Part shown: positions 40,870 to 51,599 of the stretch, piece after piece | Layout of the letters: the number at the start of each line of letters is the position of its first letter | How positions within the stretch are numbered: the stretch's first letter is position 1 | NCBI GenBank assembly: GCA_946800325.1 | Contig: OX326960.1 | Coordinates: 23,613,150 to 23,677,149 of the forward strand | Source of the DNA: Luzula sylvatica | Taxonomy: Eukaryota > Streptophyta > Magnoliopsida > Poales > Juncaceae | DNA length: 64,000 bases | Reading direction: 5' to 3' | Position numbers and translations under genes: made by a program | The notes under the pieces: model-generated | Told to the model about the DNA's origin: nothing | Database searches by the model: none | The model's input: only the letters and a program-made list of their open reading frames with translations

Positions 40870-42066
40870 TTATCGACGCGCCGTGGTTAGGAATCTCGGT
40901 TTGCACTCATTTTTCTTCATCAAATGTCTCAACGCGCCGTGGTCCGAGAAGATTATCACCTTCGTACCTAAAAGATAAGAACGAAATTTCTCCAATGCAA
41001 ACACAATTGCGAGGAGTTCCTTTTCGGTGGTGGTGTAGTTTCGTTGGGCTTTGTCGAGAGACCTCGAGGCGTATGCGATGACGTGGGGGTCTTTTCCTTC
41101 TCTTTGTCCGAGTACCGCCCCCACACTTGTGTCACTAGCATCGCACATTATTTCGAAAGGGAGCTCCCAATTCGGCGACTTGATGATTGGCGCGGAGCAA
41201 AGCCTTCCCTTGAGATTGTCGAAAGCCTCCTTGCACCTTGCGTCGAACTCGAATTTTACATCTTTTTGGAGAAGTTGGCACAACGGTTGCGAGATTTTCG
41301 AGAAATCTTTGATGAATCGACGATAGAACCCCGCGTGGCCTAAGAATGATCGTACGTCTTTCACCGTCTTTGGATACGGAAGAGTCTTGATGACGTCGAT
41401 CTTTGCCTTGTCGACCTCCATGCCTTTCTCCGAGATAAGGTGACCTAAAACGATGCCTTTGCTCACCATAAAGTGGCATTTCTCAAAATTTAAAACGAGG
41501 TTAGATTCAATGCATTTCTCGAGTATTTGGGACAAGTGATCTAGACACGAGTCAAATGAGTCCCCAAATACCGAGAAGTCGTCCATAAAGACCTCAATAA
41601 ATTTCGAAATGTAATCACTAAAAATTGAAAGCATACACCTTTGAAAAGTTCCCGGTGCGTTGCAAAGGCCAAAGGGCATTCGGCGGTACGCAAAGGTACC
41701 GAACGGACATGTGAAGGTCGTCTTCTCTTGATCTTCGGGGGCGATTGGTATTTGGAAGTACCCCGAAAATCCGTCAAGGAAACAATAGAAGGGATTGCCC
41801 GCGAGTCTCTCCAACATTTGATCTATGAACGGGAGCGGAAAGTGATCCTTCTTTGTCGCCTTGTTGAGCCTTCGATAATCGATGCACACGCGCCATCCAT
41901 TTTGGATTCGGGTTGGCACTTGGTCTCCTTCTTCGTTCTCGACGATGGTTAAACCCGATTTCTTCGGCACAACGTGAATGGTCGAGACCCACTTCGAATT
42001 GGCGATGGGGTAGATTATTCCGGCGTCGAGTAGCTTGATAACCTCTTTTTTAACTACCTCCATCAT
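40870..42066 (-). pseudogene. Gypsy reverse transcriptase and RNase H
   Basis: 398 open codons. Reverse transcriptase motifs in order: Trp-Arg-Val-Cys-Ile-Asp-Tyr-Arg-Arg-Leu-Asn (about 58-68), Phe-Leu-Asp-Gly-Phe-Ser-Gly-Tyr (about 95), Met-Pro-Phe-Gly-Leu-Cys-Asn-Ala-Pro, and Phe-Met-Asp-Asp (the YXDD box with Phe for Tyr). RNase H follows with Cys-Asp-Ala-Ser-Asp at about 313 and Thr-Glu-Lys-Glu-Leu. The frame begins late: upstream, a deletion joins the linker after the protease (near 42075) to Asn-Pro-Pro-Met-Met-Glu-Val-Val with loss of the usual 40-60 residues and a frame change. The end is broken near 40870 by a small local duplication. No functional product expected. Confidence 0.9.
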
Positions 42067-42313
42067 CGGCGGATTGTGCCTTCTTGTTCCGTTTGAGCAA
42101 ATCGATTAGCCTTTCTTCTTGCTCCTTTTCGAGATGCGAGGCGATTATCACCGGCAAGGTCTCCGCTTCATCGAGAAAGGCATACTTTAGTTCAATAGGT
42201 TATTTTTTCAATTCTAACCTTGGAGCTTGCTTGATTGAAGGTGGACTCCTTTGCATCGGGATTTCAATTTTTCCGAGAGAGAGGGCTTGTGCAAACTCTA
42301 GAGATTCACCCGA

Positions 42314-42646
42314 CTAGTCTTGCTCCTCCACGAGCTCTTGTACGCATTCGTCGATCACGTCCATGGCGCTCAAATTTAGTGTACCTACAATGGGTTTCTT
42401 TAATTTATCAAAAATATTGAATTTAATTACCTCATCGTCGAACTCCATCGTGAGCTCTCCCGCATGGACGTCGATCTTCGTGCGGGCCGTCTTCAAGAAT
42501 GGACGGCCGAGGAGAATCGGATTTGAGTCGTGGCTTCCCTCATTCATGTCGAGTACATAGAAGTCCGCGGGAAAGTAAAGTCCATTCACCGTTACGATCA
42601 CATCCTCGACTACTCCCACCGGTTTCGTCGTAGATCTATCGGCCAA
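42314..42646 (-). pseudogene. Gypsy protease C-terminal part
   Basis: 110 codons, with Val-Glu-Asp-Val-Ile-Val, then Phe-Tyr-Val-Leu-Asp-Met and the conserved ILLGRPFLKTA, the second half of the retropepsin fold. The first half, with the active-site Asp in Asp-Leu-Gly-Ala-Ser, lies in the preceding frame (near 42700). Protease is thus split by a frameshift around 42640. Confidence 0.8.
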
Positions 42647-43710
42647 TTGAATATTACTACTTGTGTATCGTCGAGAGGGCCGAGATCTAGTGTTTTGAAA
42701 ACCGAGAAGGGCATTACATTGATGGATGCGCCCAAATCAAGCATGCATTTGTGTAGCTCGTGTTGCCCGATTTTGCAAGGGATAGCGAACATCCCCAGAT
42801 CTTTGTGCTTTTGGGGGAGTCTCAAGATTGCCGAAACACTCTCCCCCACACTAATCAACTCATCTCCTTTTGTTTTTCTTTTATTCGTGCACAATGCCTT
42901 GAGGTATTTTGCCAAATGAGGCACTTCTTTGATTGCTTCGAGTAGAGGAATGTTTACCTCCACTTTCTTTAAGATGGCAAGCACGTCGTTGTTCGATTCG
43001 ATTGGCCTTGGGAGACGACTCGGGAAAGGTGGCTTGACTTGAGTCGATTCGGGTTCTAGTTCTCGAGTTGGTATCTTCGTGGCTTGAGTCGGACTCTCTT
43101 TCGGTACCGGTACCTCAAGCTCCTTTTCTTCTTGTACCTCCTTGCTCTTCGAACTTTCTCCCACCTCTTTACCGCTTCGGAGCGATATTGCGTTCACATG
43201 CCTTTGCTCGGAAGGAGCCAACGATTGAGATTGGAGTCGAGATGTACCTTGAGATTCGATTACGTTTACTCGAGTGGCGATTTGGGTGAGTTGAGTCTCC
43301 AAGCTCCCCACATGGCGATTCGTGTTCACGATTTCGCTCTTAAATTCTTGCCGTAAACTTGTCACATCTTGCTTGATCGACTCCACGGTTTTGTTGATCC
43401 CCCCGACTTCTTGCTTGATTATAGAGGTTAGACTGTCCATCATCGCTTTCATATCAAACTCTTGTCCTTGTACCGGTTTCGGTACCGATTGTGAAGCGTT
43501 CGGGTGTTGGTACGTGGCCGGCTTTGTAAACGGTTGGCGATACGGATCGGGTTGAGCGTTGTTCGTATTTGACCATGAGAAGTTCGGATGATTGCGAAGG
43601 TTTGGATTGTACGAATTGGAGGGCTCGAACTTCTTGTATGCGGCGTTTACGTCTTCGACTAAACTCGAGCACTCGTTCCGTGTAATGAGCACTAGCACTA
43701 CAAACCCCAC
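42620..43710 (-). pseudogene. Gypsy Gag C-terminus and protease N-terminus
   Basis: Open frame of about 360 codons. It begins after the zinc-knuckle remnant, passes through a coiled-coil-like stretch (Ser-Ile-Lys-Gln-Asp-Val-Thr-Ser-Leu-Arg) and a Glu/Pro-rich linker, and reaches the protease active site Asp-Leu-Gly-Ala-Ser-Ile-Asn-Val-Met-Pro about 45 codons before the end. Asp-Leu-Gly replaces the usual Asp-Ser/Thr-Gly at the catalytic triplet. Gag and pol parts are fused in one frame, as in Athila-type elements. Confidence 0.8.
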
Positions 43711-44638
43711 ATTTCTGGGTTTCTTCCTTTCCCAAAGCTTTCATTATGATTTCTAGCTTGTTGTTAAGCACGTCGACATTGAGGTCGGTACATGCGTTAA
43801 CTCGGTATTCCACGTTCTTCCTTGATTGCGAATTGGTTGCCATGAGCTCTAGCAACTTCTTAATTTCTTCGAGATCCTTGTTGGAGATACTTCCCCCCGC
43901 GGATGCATTGAGAAATTGGCTCTCCGAGTAGCCGAGACCGTTAATGAATTGTTCGTAAAGGTATTGGGGTTCCACACTATGGCTTGGGCATTCTTCTTTC
44001 AAGCGCATGAAACGATCGTAGTATTCATGGAATGCTTCGTTCGGTTTTTGCGTCATTGCCAAAAGTTCTCGCCTTATAGACGCCAATCGAGAGGCCGAAT
44101 AGTACCTCTCCTTGAAGAGGTTTGCTACTTCGCTGAAAGCGAGAGGGCCTCTAAGCGTGTAGAACCAATCCTTGGGTCCTTCACCTAATGAGTAAGGAAA
44201 AAGAAGAAGAAGAATGTCACTAAAAGCTTCATAATTCGAATAAATGTTTAGTTGAATCTTGAAATCCTTTAAGTGTTTATGAGGGTTTTCCGTGGCTTTC
44301 CCGTGAAAAATAGGCAATGAGCCTATAATGCTCGGATCCGCCTTGAAATTCGGTATATTGGGCCTAATAAAATTATAATTATCCTCCACATTCCTAGGTG
44401 CTACTAATTCTCTCAAGGTTTTTGGCCTTGGAGCTCTTGGTTCATCACCCATATTGAAAATTAAAGGAGTAGAGAGAGAAGAAAGAGTTTGATTTTGAGT
44501 TTGAGGCTCTTCTTGATCTTCTTGTGTCGGTTCCTTTCCCTTCTTGGAGCTCTTATTCCTTCTTTCGATTTCTTTGACAAATGGAAGTAATTCGCCTTTT
44601 CGTGATCTTGTGTTGTGCATAAAGCTTTCTTCCTTCAC
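43690..44638 (-). pseudogene. Gypsy Gag N-terminal and capsid part
   Basis: The frame starts at Met-Lys-Glu-Glu-Ser about 95 bases from the primer site. A basic/Gln-rich N-terminus is followed by the retrotransposon gag (capsid) domain: Phe-His-Gly-Lys-Ala-Thr-Glu-Asn-Pro, Phe-Pro-Tyr-Ser-Leu-Gly, Trp-Phe-Tyr-Thr-Leu, Phe-Lys-Glu-Arg-Tyr-Tyr and Glu-Tyr-Tyr-Asp-Arg-Phe. A Cys-Gly-Val-Cys with His eight residues on from the first Cys is the zinc-knuckle remnant; a frameshift near 43690 separates it from the last Cys. The out-of-frame tail to 43454 is spurious. Confidence 0.85.
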
Positions 44639-44730
44639 CTAGATTGTCACAACAGAAACAATGTAGTGAGTAAACAAATTTATGAATTTAAATCTCAAAT
44701 TTTGATCTAAAATATTGACTTAAACACCGC

Positions 44731-44748
44731 TCCCCGGCAGCGGCGCCA
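44731..44748 (-). promoter_or_regulatory. Primer binding site (tRNA-Asp) of the gypsy element
   Basis: TGGCGCCGCTGCCGGGGA on the minus strand, two bases from the LTR end. It is the Athila-type primer site with one substitution, shared with the LARD. Confidence 0.85.
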
Positions 44749-44929
44749 TTTGATGAGCGGGATTTCGGCGTGTTCTTAATATGTCGTTGTAAAAACCCCG
44801 AACAATCAACAAAATTTGTAATCTATGTTTGTACAGTGGCAAATGTATAGATTCGTTCCACGGGGAGCAATTGCTTCAAAGATTAAATCAAAACTAGATG
44901 AGAAATAACAAAGAAAATTCACAGAAGGT

Positions 44930-45267
44930 AGTCCGTTACAACGGAAGTAGGTTCCGTTACAACGGACAATAGGGTAATGGTAACGCAGGAATTGATATGA
45001 AGGTCCGTTACAACGGAGGAAGTTTCGTTATAACGGAAAGAGGTAGTCCGTTATAACGGATAGGAGTAGCGTTATAACGGATTGGTTGATCCATTACAAC
45101 GGACTCTTATGTCCGTTACAACGCACTAGTATGAGTGATATTGAATGCTTTTCCTCGCTGGTTCGTTACAACGGAAGTAAAGTGCGTTACAACGGAGTAC
45201 CAACAGACGGAAAGTCAGGTACAAACCGAATGGTCCGTTACAACGGACTTGGATTCCGTTACAACGG
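44930..45267. repeat. Array of TCCGTTACAACGGA near-palindromes (12 sites)
   Basis: Twelve sites, most TCCGTTACAACGGA or TCCGTTATAACGGA, mostly paired at 20-23 bp spacing, as in the solo LTR at 19624-20173. Surrounding sequence in the two LTRs is otherwise not obviously alike. MYB-type half-sites (AACGG/CCGTT) as above. Confidence 0.85.
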
Positions 45268-45897
45268 AACTTGTTCTGGATTTCGAAATTGTAATTTGAA
45301 TTGAGGATTGAATTGAAGGGTTGATTTGAGATTGAATTAAGGGAGATTTAAACTAAGTTCAAGGCAGTAATTAAAAGTAAGAGATCAAGTAAAAACACCA
45401 ACAAGGATTCGATTCAAGTAAACAAGAAACTAAAGATTCATTAAACCGAGAATTCTTTACACAAATCCAATTCAATTAAAACTACAAGAATTACAAGAAA
45501 GGAAAGAAAACACCTAGAGAGATGAAGTAAGCTTCGAGTCTCGTCTTGGATGCCTTCTCCGTTGCCTTGAGATGCTAGTGAGCTAGTCGCCTCGCACAAC
45601 GTGTTCCTTTCGTACCAATCCACTTGCCAATCGAAGTAAGCTCCGTACCGGTTGAGTGAACTCGAGATTTGCAAGATGTCAATTGGAAGAAAGCTCCCAA
45701 TCGAAGTAGAGTAAGCTCGTTTTCTTGCTTGCGCGGATTCGGATGAAGAAAGCTCCAATCCAAACCACACAACTCGATCTTCGTCGAAGTGTAGACCAAA
45801 TCACCGAATGAAGTAAGCTTCTATTCGGTGCTCGATCCTAGAGAATTATCGTTCGAATTTGCAATTCTTGTGTGTTCTTGAAGGTTCTTGGACTTGC

Positions 45898-45900
<3 letters not shown>

Positions 45901-45972
<72 letters not shown>
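45901..45972. repeat. (GA)n microsatellite
   Basis: About 36 GA units within the gypsy 5' LTR. Confidence 0.95.
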
Positions 45973-45976
<4 letters not shown>

Positions 45977-46433
45977 CATAAAAGAGCGTGCCAAACTCGT
46001 GGCGCTAGTGATCATATTTATAGCACTCATGGAGTCTTCTTATTGGCCACGAGTTGGTGGAGAGGATTGGGTGTAAGGAGGTAATTCCCACCAAAGGTAG
46101 GTGGGCAGGATAAGGGCTAAGGATTGAGTGGTTTTCGTGTAGACTTTTGTGTAAGTTTGTATCATGATAATTGTTTGCCTCCCGTCTTATTCGTGTACCG
46201 AATGTATCGGTATAATATATCGTTTTCACTCCTCTTGACGTGTTGGAGACAACTACACTCTCCAAATTCCCAGAAATTCCTTCTAATTCCTGTGATTAAG
46301 CAATAAAACACACTTAGTGAAGAAATATTCATGTTATCTTAAATATGATTAATAAAGTATATAGAATTGTTCTTCACAAGGGCTAAAATCTCCAAATTAA
46401 GCATTAAATTTATGCCTTATTTGCCTCACATCA

Positions 46434-48545
46434 AGTTGCAATCCATAACAAACTATTTGGTATCGAATATCTTTCTTCTCAAATTGGTTAATTAAGTAAT
46501 GTGTCAGTTTGGAACTCTTCGGAAGTTTTAATAATCGTAAATTAAATACACATTATCTACGAATTTGATCATTGATACACACATATAGAATTTCATCAAC
46601 ATCCAAAATGATTATATCATATATGCTCGGATTATTTCAATTCATACAAAGATCTTTGATATTTAATATAATATGCTTCGTGCATATCTCTTGAGAGTTT
46701 AAATAATATGCTTCAGACATTCTAAATCCTTCGTGGATTTTCATGAATATAATAATTGAATGAGCATATGAATAATCTGTTATAGTGTATACATGATACA
46801 TTATGAGTCCTTCAGGGACATTCAAATGAATATACCTTTTCATTACCATTGTAAGGTACAATCTGTTTCTAGACTGCAAGTCCATAAATTTCACATCGTC
46901 ATGTGAATTTTGTTTTGGCCAATACTTTGATTTCGTCGACATTTTCAAATTGATTGAATACTAGACCCTCGTTTTTATTAATTATCAATTGTAAGTGCAT
47001 ATGCAAATTTCTCAATAACTATAGTTTCTTTTCGGTTCTATCTTTATCTAGTAAAGATATGATTTTGAGATCTCATTATTTTGAACATATTCAATGTTGA
47101 CAGGTACCTGAACTCAATCATTCATGCCATCTATGGATTAATCTTTCAATATCCTTTTCAGAATGATATATTTTGTTAGAAGTATTAACAACTTCTATTA
47201 TACCAACTCTTTTATCATGCTTTTTCTTATTTCATTGATTTATCTTGGTGGAACCGATTGGTCGACCACGCTTCGGGCGCACATCAAACTGAAAATTATC
47301 CAAGAATATTATATTTACAATTAAGAGCATTTTACACTGCAAAATTCTAGCATCCAATCATTTATTTGTAATTTGTTGCAAATAATTAATTCATGAACTT
47401 CTAGTTCATATTTACTTTTTCGAGGATCTAATTTGATGATGCATATAAGTTCTTACTTTTCCAGTTTTATTTCTCTCCCCCTAATGTAAGCATGAGTAAT
47501 CGATAATACCTATTGAAGTTATTCTAGACTTCCACGGTATAATATATATTGAACTGTATTACTAATGTTTGATCATCTTAGTCATTTATTTCTTTTCTCC
47601 TTCAAAGAATTAGTATATCTATAGTCCAATGTCTATCATTCTTCAAGAATGTTTTTTTTATTATAACAAATAACACATAATCCTTCGGGGATACAATTGT
47701 TACAACATGCATATTTGACTATTGCTACATCCTTAATCGTAAACTTCTTGTTACAACATGCATATTTGACTTCTGGTTCAATTAAACAAAAATATTAACG
47801 TTACAAAATCATGGAGAATAAATCAACCCATTATATATGCCGGACAATATTTTGTTTATCTCATCCTTGTATGATATGTAGTGCTACGGGCACATCAACT
47901 ACACATCTAAAATTGAATGAGTACTTTTGGTCCCAGACCAATCAAAAGTTATAATTAATGGGGATTTGGGGAGTACTTGTGATAAATAGTTGGCTTTAAT
48001 TTAATAATATTGTGGCAGCATATCTTATGCTTAAACAATTAATCACAAAGCATTAAATTATACTTATCAATAATGAGCTTCTGATTCAACTACTAATTTC
48101 AATTGTATTTATATATGCCACAAATTACTCTTCAAGAGTAATCAAACATGACTCTTCGAGACCCAACGATCATATTCGTTATTTCAAATATGTTTATATT
48201 TACTCTTCCAGAGTATTATAGATAATTACTTTTCATAAGTAATCAAAACAATAAATCATCTATTGTCATATAGATAATTAATTTTCTAAAGTAAATAAAA
48301 CAACGAGTCTTCCAGAATCATCGATCATATTCATGATTTCAAATATTGAAATATATACATGTCTATTTGTTTATTTATCAAACAAAATAAATACAAACAA
48401 GCTTTGTATTAATGATTGTATTGCTTCAATCGACAAAGTTATCATGTTAATTCTATTTCATTCTCCTCATAAAGAGGGTTGCTAAAAATTAATTAATATC
48501 ATATGTTGTACTACTGGTACAATCATTTCAAGAAAAATCTTGAAA

Positions 48546-48583
<38 letters not shown>

Positions 48584-50613
48584 CTGTATCTCGTTTCTCA
48601 TGTGATTTTCTTTTTATAATCACCTTGATTCCAATTATATATTTGTTCCTTTCAGGCAACATTCACTTCTGGAAATGAGTGGAATCAATCACACTTATAT
48701 CTCAATTAAATTCACTTATCGAAGAAGACAAAATAATATGAATTCAAATAGTTTTGAATTATCTTCTTAACTTTGCTTCTACGGGAGCAAGCATAACAAA
48801 TAGTTTTGAATTCAAATGTGCTTTAAGAATCATTTACTAATAATATTGAATGTCCTTCTGGGATATCAATTCAATTTGCGACATTTTCAACATGAATATG
48901 TGATTTATTCAGTTTTCAAAATCAACAAATGCGTCGAGTAATTGATTCGTAATATTTTCTAAAAGAAAAATATTTTTGAACTTCTAGTTCGCATAGTGTC
49001 CATTGTATGTCAAAATGAAACAATGATATATTTCTATCTAATATCATGCTTAATTTTATTTTTCTTTTGTCCATAATAAAGAAAAATCTGTCTCATCAAA
49101 TTGACACTCGAGAAATTATTTCTGTGAATAAATCTCATGACTTCAAGATATCAAATAATTAAGGGTGATTAAAACCCAACATATATGTTGATCATTCTTC
49201 GTGAATCCATTTTATCAGTTGTGAGGGTACTATTAGCACACCACCGCACAACCAAAAATTTCAAAATGAAAAATATTTGGTTCATGGCCAAAAAGTGACA
49301 TGGTCCCAAACATTGTTGTCAATCTTGGTTTCATGAGCAGAGATCGTGCTTTCAATTGAAATCTTTAACAAATGATTCTTCTGGATCATTATGTGTGTCT
49401 ATGTGAGGTTCTTTTAAATGACTTTTCAACATGTATGTGATCATGACCTACACGATGTTCAACTTTTATTCCAATTGTAAACACAAAGTATGTCAATTGA
49501 TAAATTTTGTGTTACGATTTGATAATAAGCAAACACGAGACCATCATGATAAAGCATCAATTAATATAAAAAATCATCCGTATAGTGGATCTACAGGTCC
49601 ACTAATATTCTCATGCATATATTCTTGAAATGTTGGAGGCTCTAATTTCCACTTTGTTGTTCATGACCTAGCAAACAATTTTCTTTGATGACATCACAAA
49701 TAAATTATTTATTTGTTAGGATCTTATGGATCATCATTGATGACCCCAATTCATTTTTTTTTCCACATGATAACACAATATATCATATCAAACGGTTAAT
49801 AAATTTGAGTAAATAAACTTCTGGTTTATTTCCAAATATGTCTCAAATGTACTAATATGTAAATAGTACAAACAAATCGTTAATTTTCTAATATATATTT
49901 GATCTCTGAAATATTAAACAAAATGCATAAATATTCATGATTCATCTTGGTTATGATATCCATTTCAGCGGATATCACTATAAATAATCAAAGATTTGGG
50001 AGAACATAAATATATTATTTGTAACTCATTTTGTTTCCCTTTGTGGGCATATATAAACTCTTCGAGAGTTTTTCATTCAATTCGAAACTACCACCGGTTT
50101 GGTGTTTCCTTATTCATAATCAAAAGAGAGAAATCAATTGTACTTTTCAATACGGTATTTGTAATACCACTATCAAGTATGCTATGTGTAATATCATCAT
50201 TGATGTTTTCTCTTTTTTTTTCATTAAATTGCATTTTGCAATTTGGTTTCTTTTTGTCTTTTTAATTGTTATGGTGTCTCCGAGATCCATGATCCCTAAA
50301 TGAATTTTCGCATCAAGAACTCTTGGTAAGTTGTTTGTGGATGATATGTCCAAGACAACAAATTCTAGCTTTGCTAAATTTTTCATAATACAAACTTCGT
50401 TTGTAAGGGAAGGAAAAGAAAACCAACTTTTTTTTGTAAGAGAAGGAAAGAAGAATAATACAATCTTCATTTGTTTGTTTTCTTTGTTTGTAAGAGAAGA
50501 AAAGAAAAATAATACAAACTTCATTTTTAAGAGAAGAAAAGAAAAAGAATAAATATTATTACCTTCGCTAGAAATCTTGAGATTCGAGACAATAGGGCTT
50601 CGTGCTGATAACG
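46434..50613 (-). mobile_element. Degenerate Ty1/copia interior
   Basis: About 4.2 kb with no frame over about 125 codons, but its position inside a 5' LTR (50614-50982, minus orientation) and the minus-strand piece Arg-Pro-Lys-Arg-Gly-Arg-Pro-Ile-Gly-Ser-Thr-Lys (near 47265), a motif of the copia integrase-reverse transcriptase linker, identify it. Many short words built on CTTCNGG / CTTCTAGTTC recur every 100-300 bp. The 3' LTR is absent, replaced by the gypsy LTR at 46433. The 103- and 125-codon frames (46637-46948, 50147-50524) are not recognisable genes. Confidence 0.6.
48549..48581. repeat. (TA)n microsatellite
   Basis: About 16 TA units. Confidence 0.9.
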
Positions 50614-50982
50614 TGTTGTGAAATTAGCGAAAATCTCAAGAAGCAACACTCAAGAAATAAGAGAAAATCATTTAAGAGAAGAAGAGATGAGAGAATAGTA
50701 AATATTTCATTTCATTGGATTCATTTCTCTATCCTATTACAATGAGAAGTGAGGGATATTTATAGCCTACTCAATACCATGGATCCATACACAATACCAT
50801 GGATGGTAATCTACAAAGCCATGAGTGGTGCCCATGGTATACATTACCATGATATAAAACCATGGATGGTGCCCATGGTATACATTACCATTGATACAAT
50901 ACTATGAGTGGTGCCATCATACACATAAAATAAAATTTAATAATAATAAATTCGCATTAATATATACAATATATTTTTAACA
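50614..50982 (-). repeat. 5' LTR of the degenerate copia element
   Basis: 369 bp. On the minus strand it runs from TGTTAAAAATATATTG to TTTCACAACA, followed by CGTTATCAGCACGAAG, a leader type seen next to copia LTRs. A TATA box GGCTATAAATATCC (minus strand) lies near 50760. On its outer side it interrupts an exon of an unrecognised gene. Confidence 0.7.
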
Positions 50983-51581
50983 AGAATGCTGCTTTTCATT
51001 CTTCTCTTTGTTCTCTTCTTTCGGTGCTCTTTTCCACAAAGGCCCTCGATCTTTCATAAAACTCATACTCATTTTTCTGAACCCACTTTTTGATTCTTCG
51101 TTTTTTCCTTCTGATTCCACAATCATTAATGCTTCTTGTGGATTCACCGTAATTGCTTCGATCGTTTCATAAACCTAATAAATTTCATACATCTCATAAG
51201 AGTCACTAAATTTGGAATTAATACTTTTTGAGGGGTGAAAATGCAAAATTACCTGGCAAAGATCATCTAAATTCTCTTTGGAAAGATCTCTTTTGCATAT
51301 CAAAACTATATAATTTCTACATTCATTATATAACTTGGATAAATTCTTATTCTCCCAATTTATTGTTCGCTCTGCTACCACAAATCCAACTGAAATCTGG
51401 TTTTCACCACAAAATAATAATTCAATTTATAAGGACCAAATTGTATTAGAACACATAATTTTCATAAAAATGTACATAAATAAACTCACAAGTGTGCCAA
51501 GAAGTTGCTCGAAGAGTCTACAAGGCTCAATCTCCTCGAAGAAGTTAATAATTCCTTCACTAAAAGGTACAGTCTACTAGT
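50983..51581 (-). pseudogene. Unrecognised plant gene fragment, three exons
   Basis: On the minus strand three open stretches are joined by plausible introns. Exon A (about 51581-51497): Ile-Asn-Phe-Phe-Glu-Glu-Ile-Glu-Pro-Cys and Leu-Leu-Gly-Thr-Leu, then a GTGAGT donor. Exon B (about 51395-51254): VAERTINWENKNLSKLYNEC through Cys-Lys-Arg-Asp-Leu to Leu-Asp-Asp-Leu-Cys-Gln, preceded by TTTCAG and followed by GTAATT. Exon C (about 51177-50983): Val-Tyr-Glu-Thr-Ile-Glu-Ala-Ile-Thr-Val to a Lys/Glu-rich end cut by the copia LTR. The 76-bp B-C intron is typical in size. Codon use is gene-like. I cannot name the family. Both sides end in retrotransposon DNA, so it is a stranded fragment. Confidence 0.55.
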
Positions 51582-51599
51582 TGATTTGTAACTGTATTT

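Larger units (their letters stand above)
40333..46433 (-). mobile_element. Athila-like Ty3/gypsy element, 3' truncated
   Basis: Reading on the minus strand: 5' LTR (46433-44751), tRNA-Asp primer site, gag, protease, reverse transcriptase, RNase H and the start of integrase, cut at 40333 by a copia 3' end. Order and primer type fit Ty3/gypsy of the Athila/Tat side. All coding parts contain frameshifts or deletions; the 3' half of integrase, the downstream region and the 3' LTR are gone. Confidence 0.85.
44751..46433 (-). repeat. 5' LTR of the Athila-like element
   Basis: 1683 bp from TGATGAGCGG to CTCACATCA, tips inverted (TGATG/CATCA). It contains a palindrome array (44930-45267), a long (GA)n tract, and near its 3' end the words TAGATTCGTTCCACGGGGA, comparable with TAGGTTCGATCCAAGGAAA in the LARD LTR. 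The right border adjoins copia-derived DNA at 46434. The matching LTR on the other side is lost. Confidence 0.75.

Noticed and set aside
43454..43690. C-terminal tail of the Gag frame
   Set aside because: After the frameshift near 43690 the frame is antisense to sense in composition, and the true Gag continues in the neighbouring frame.
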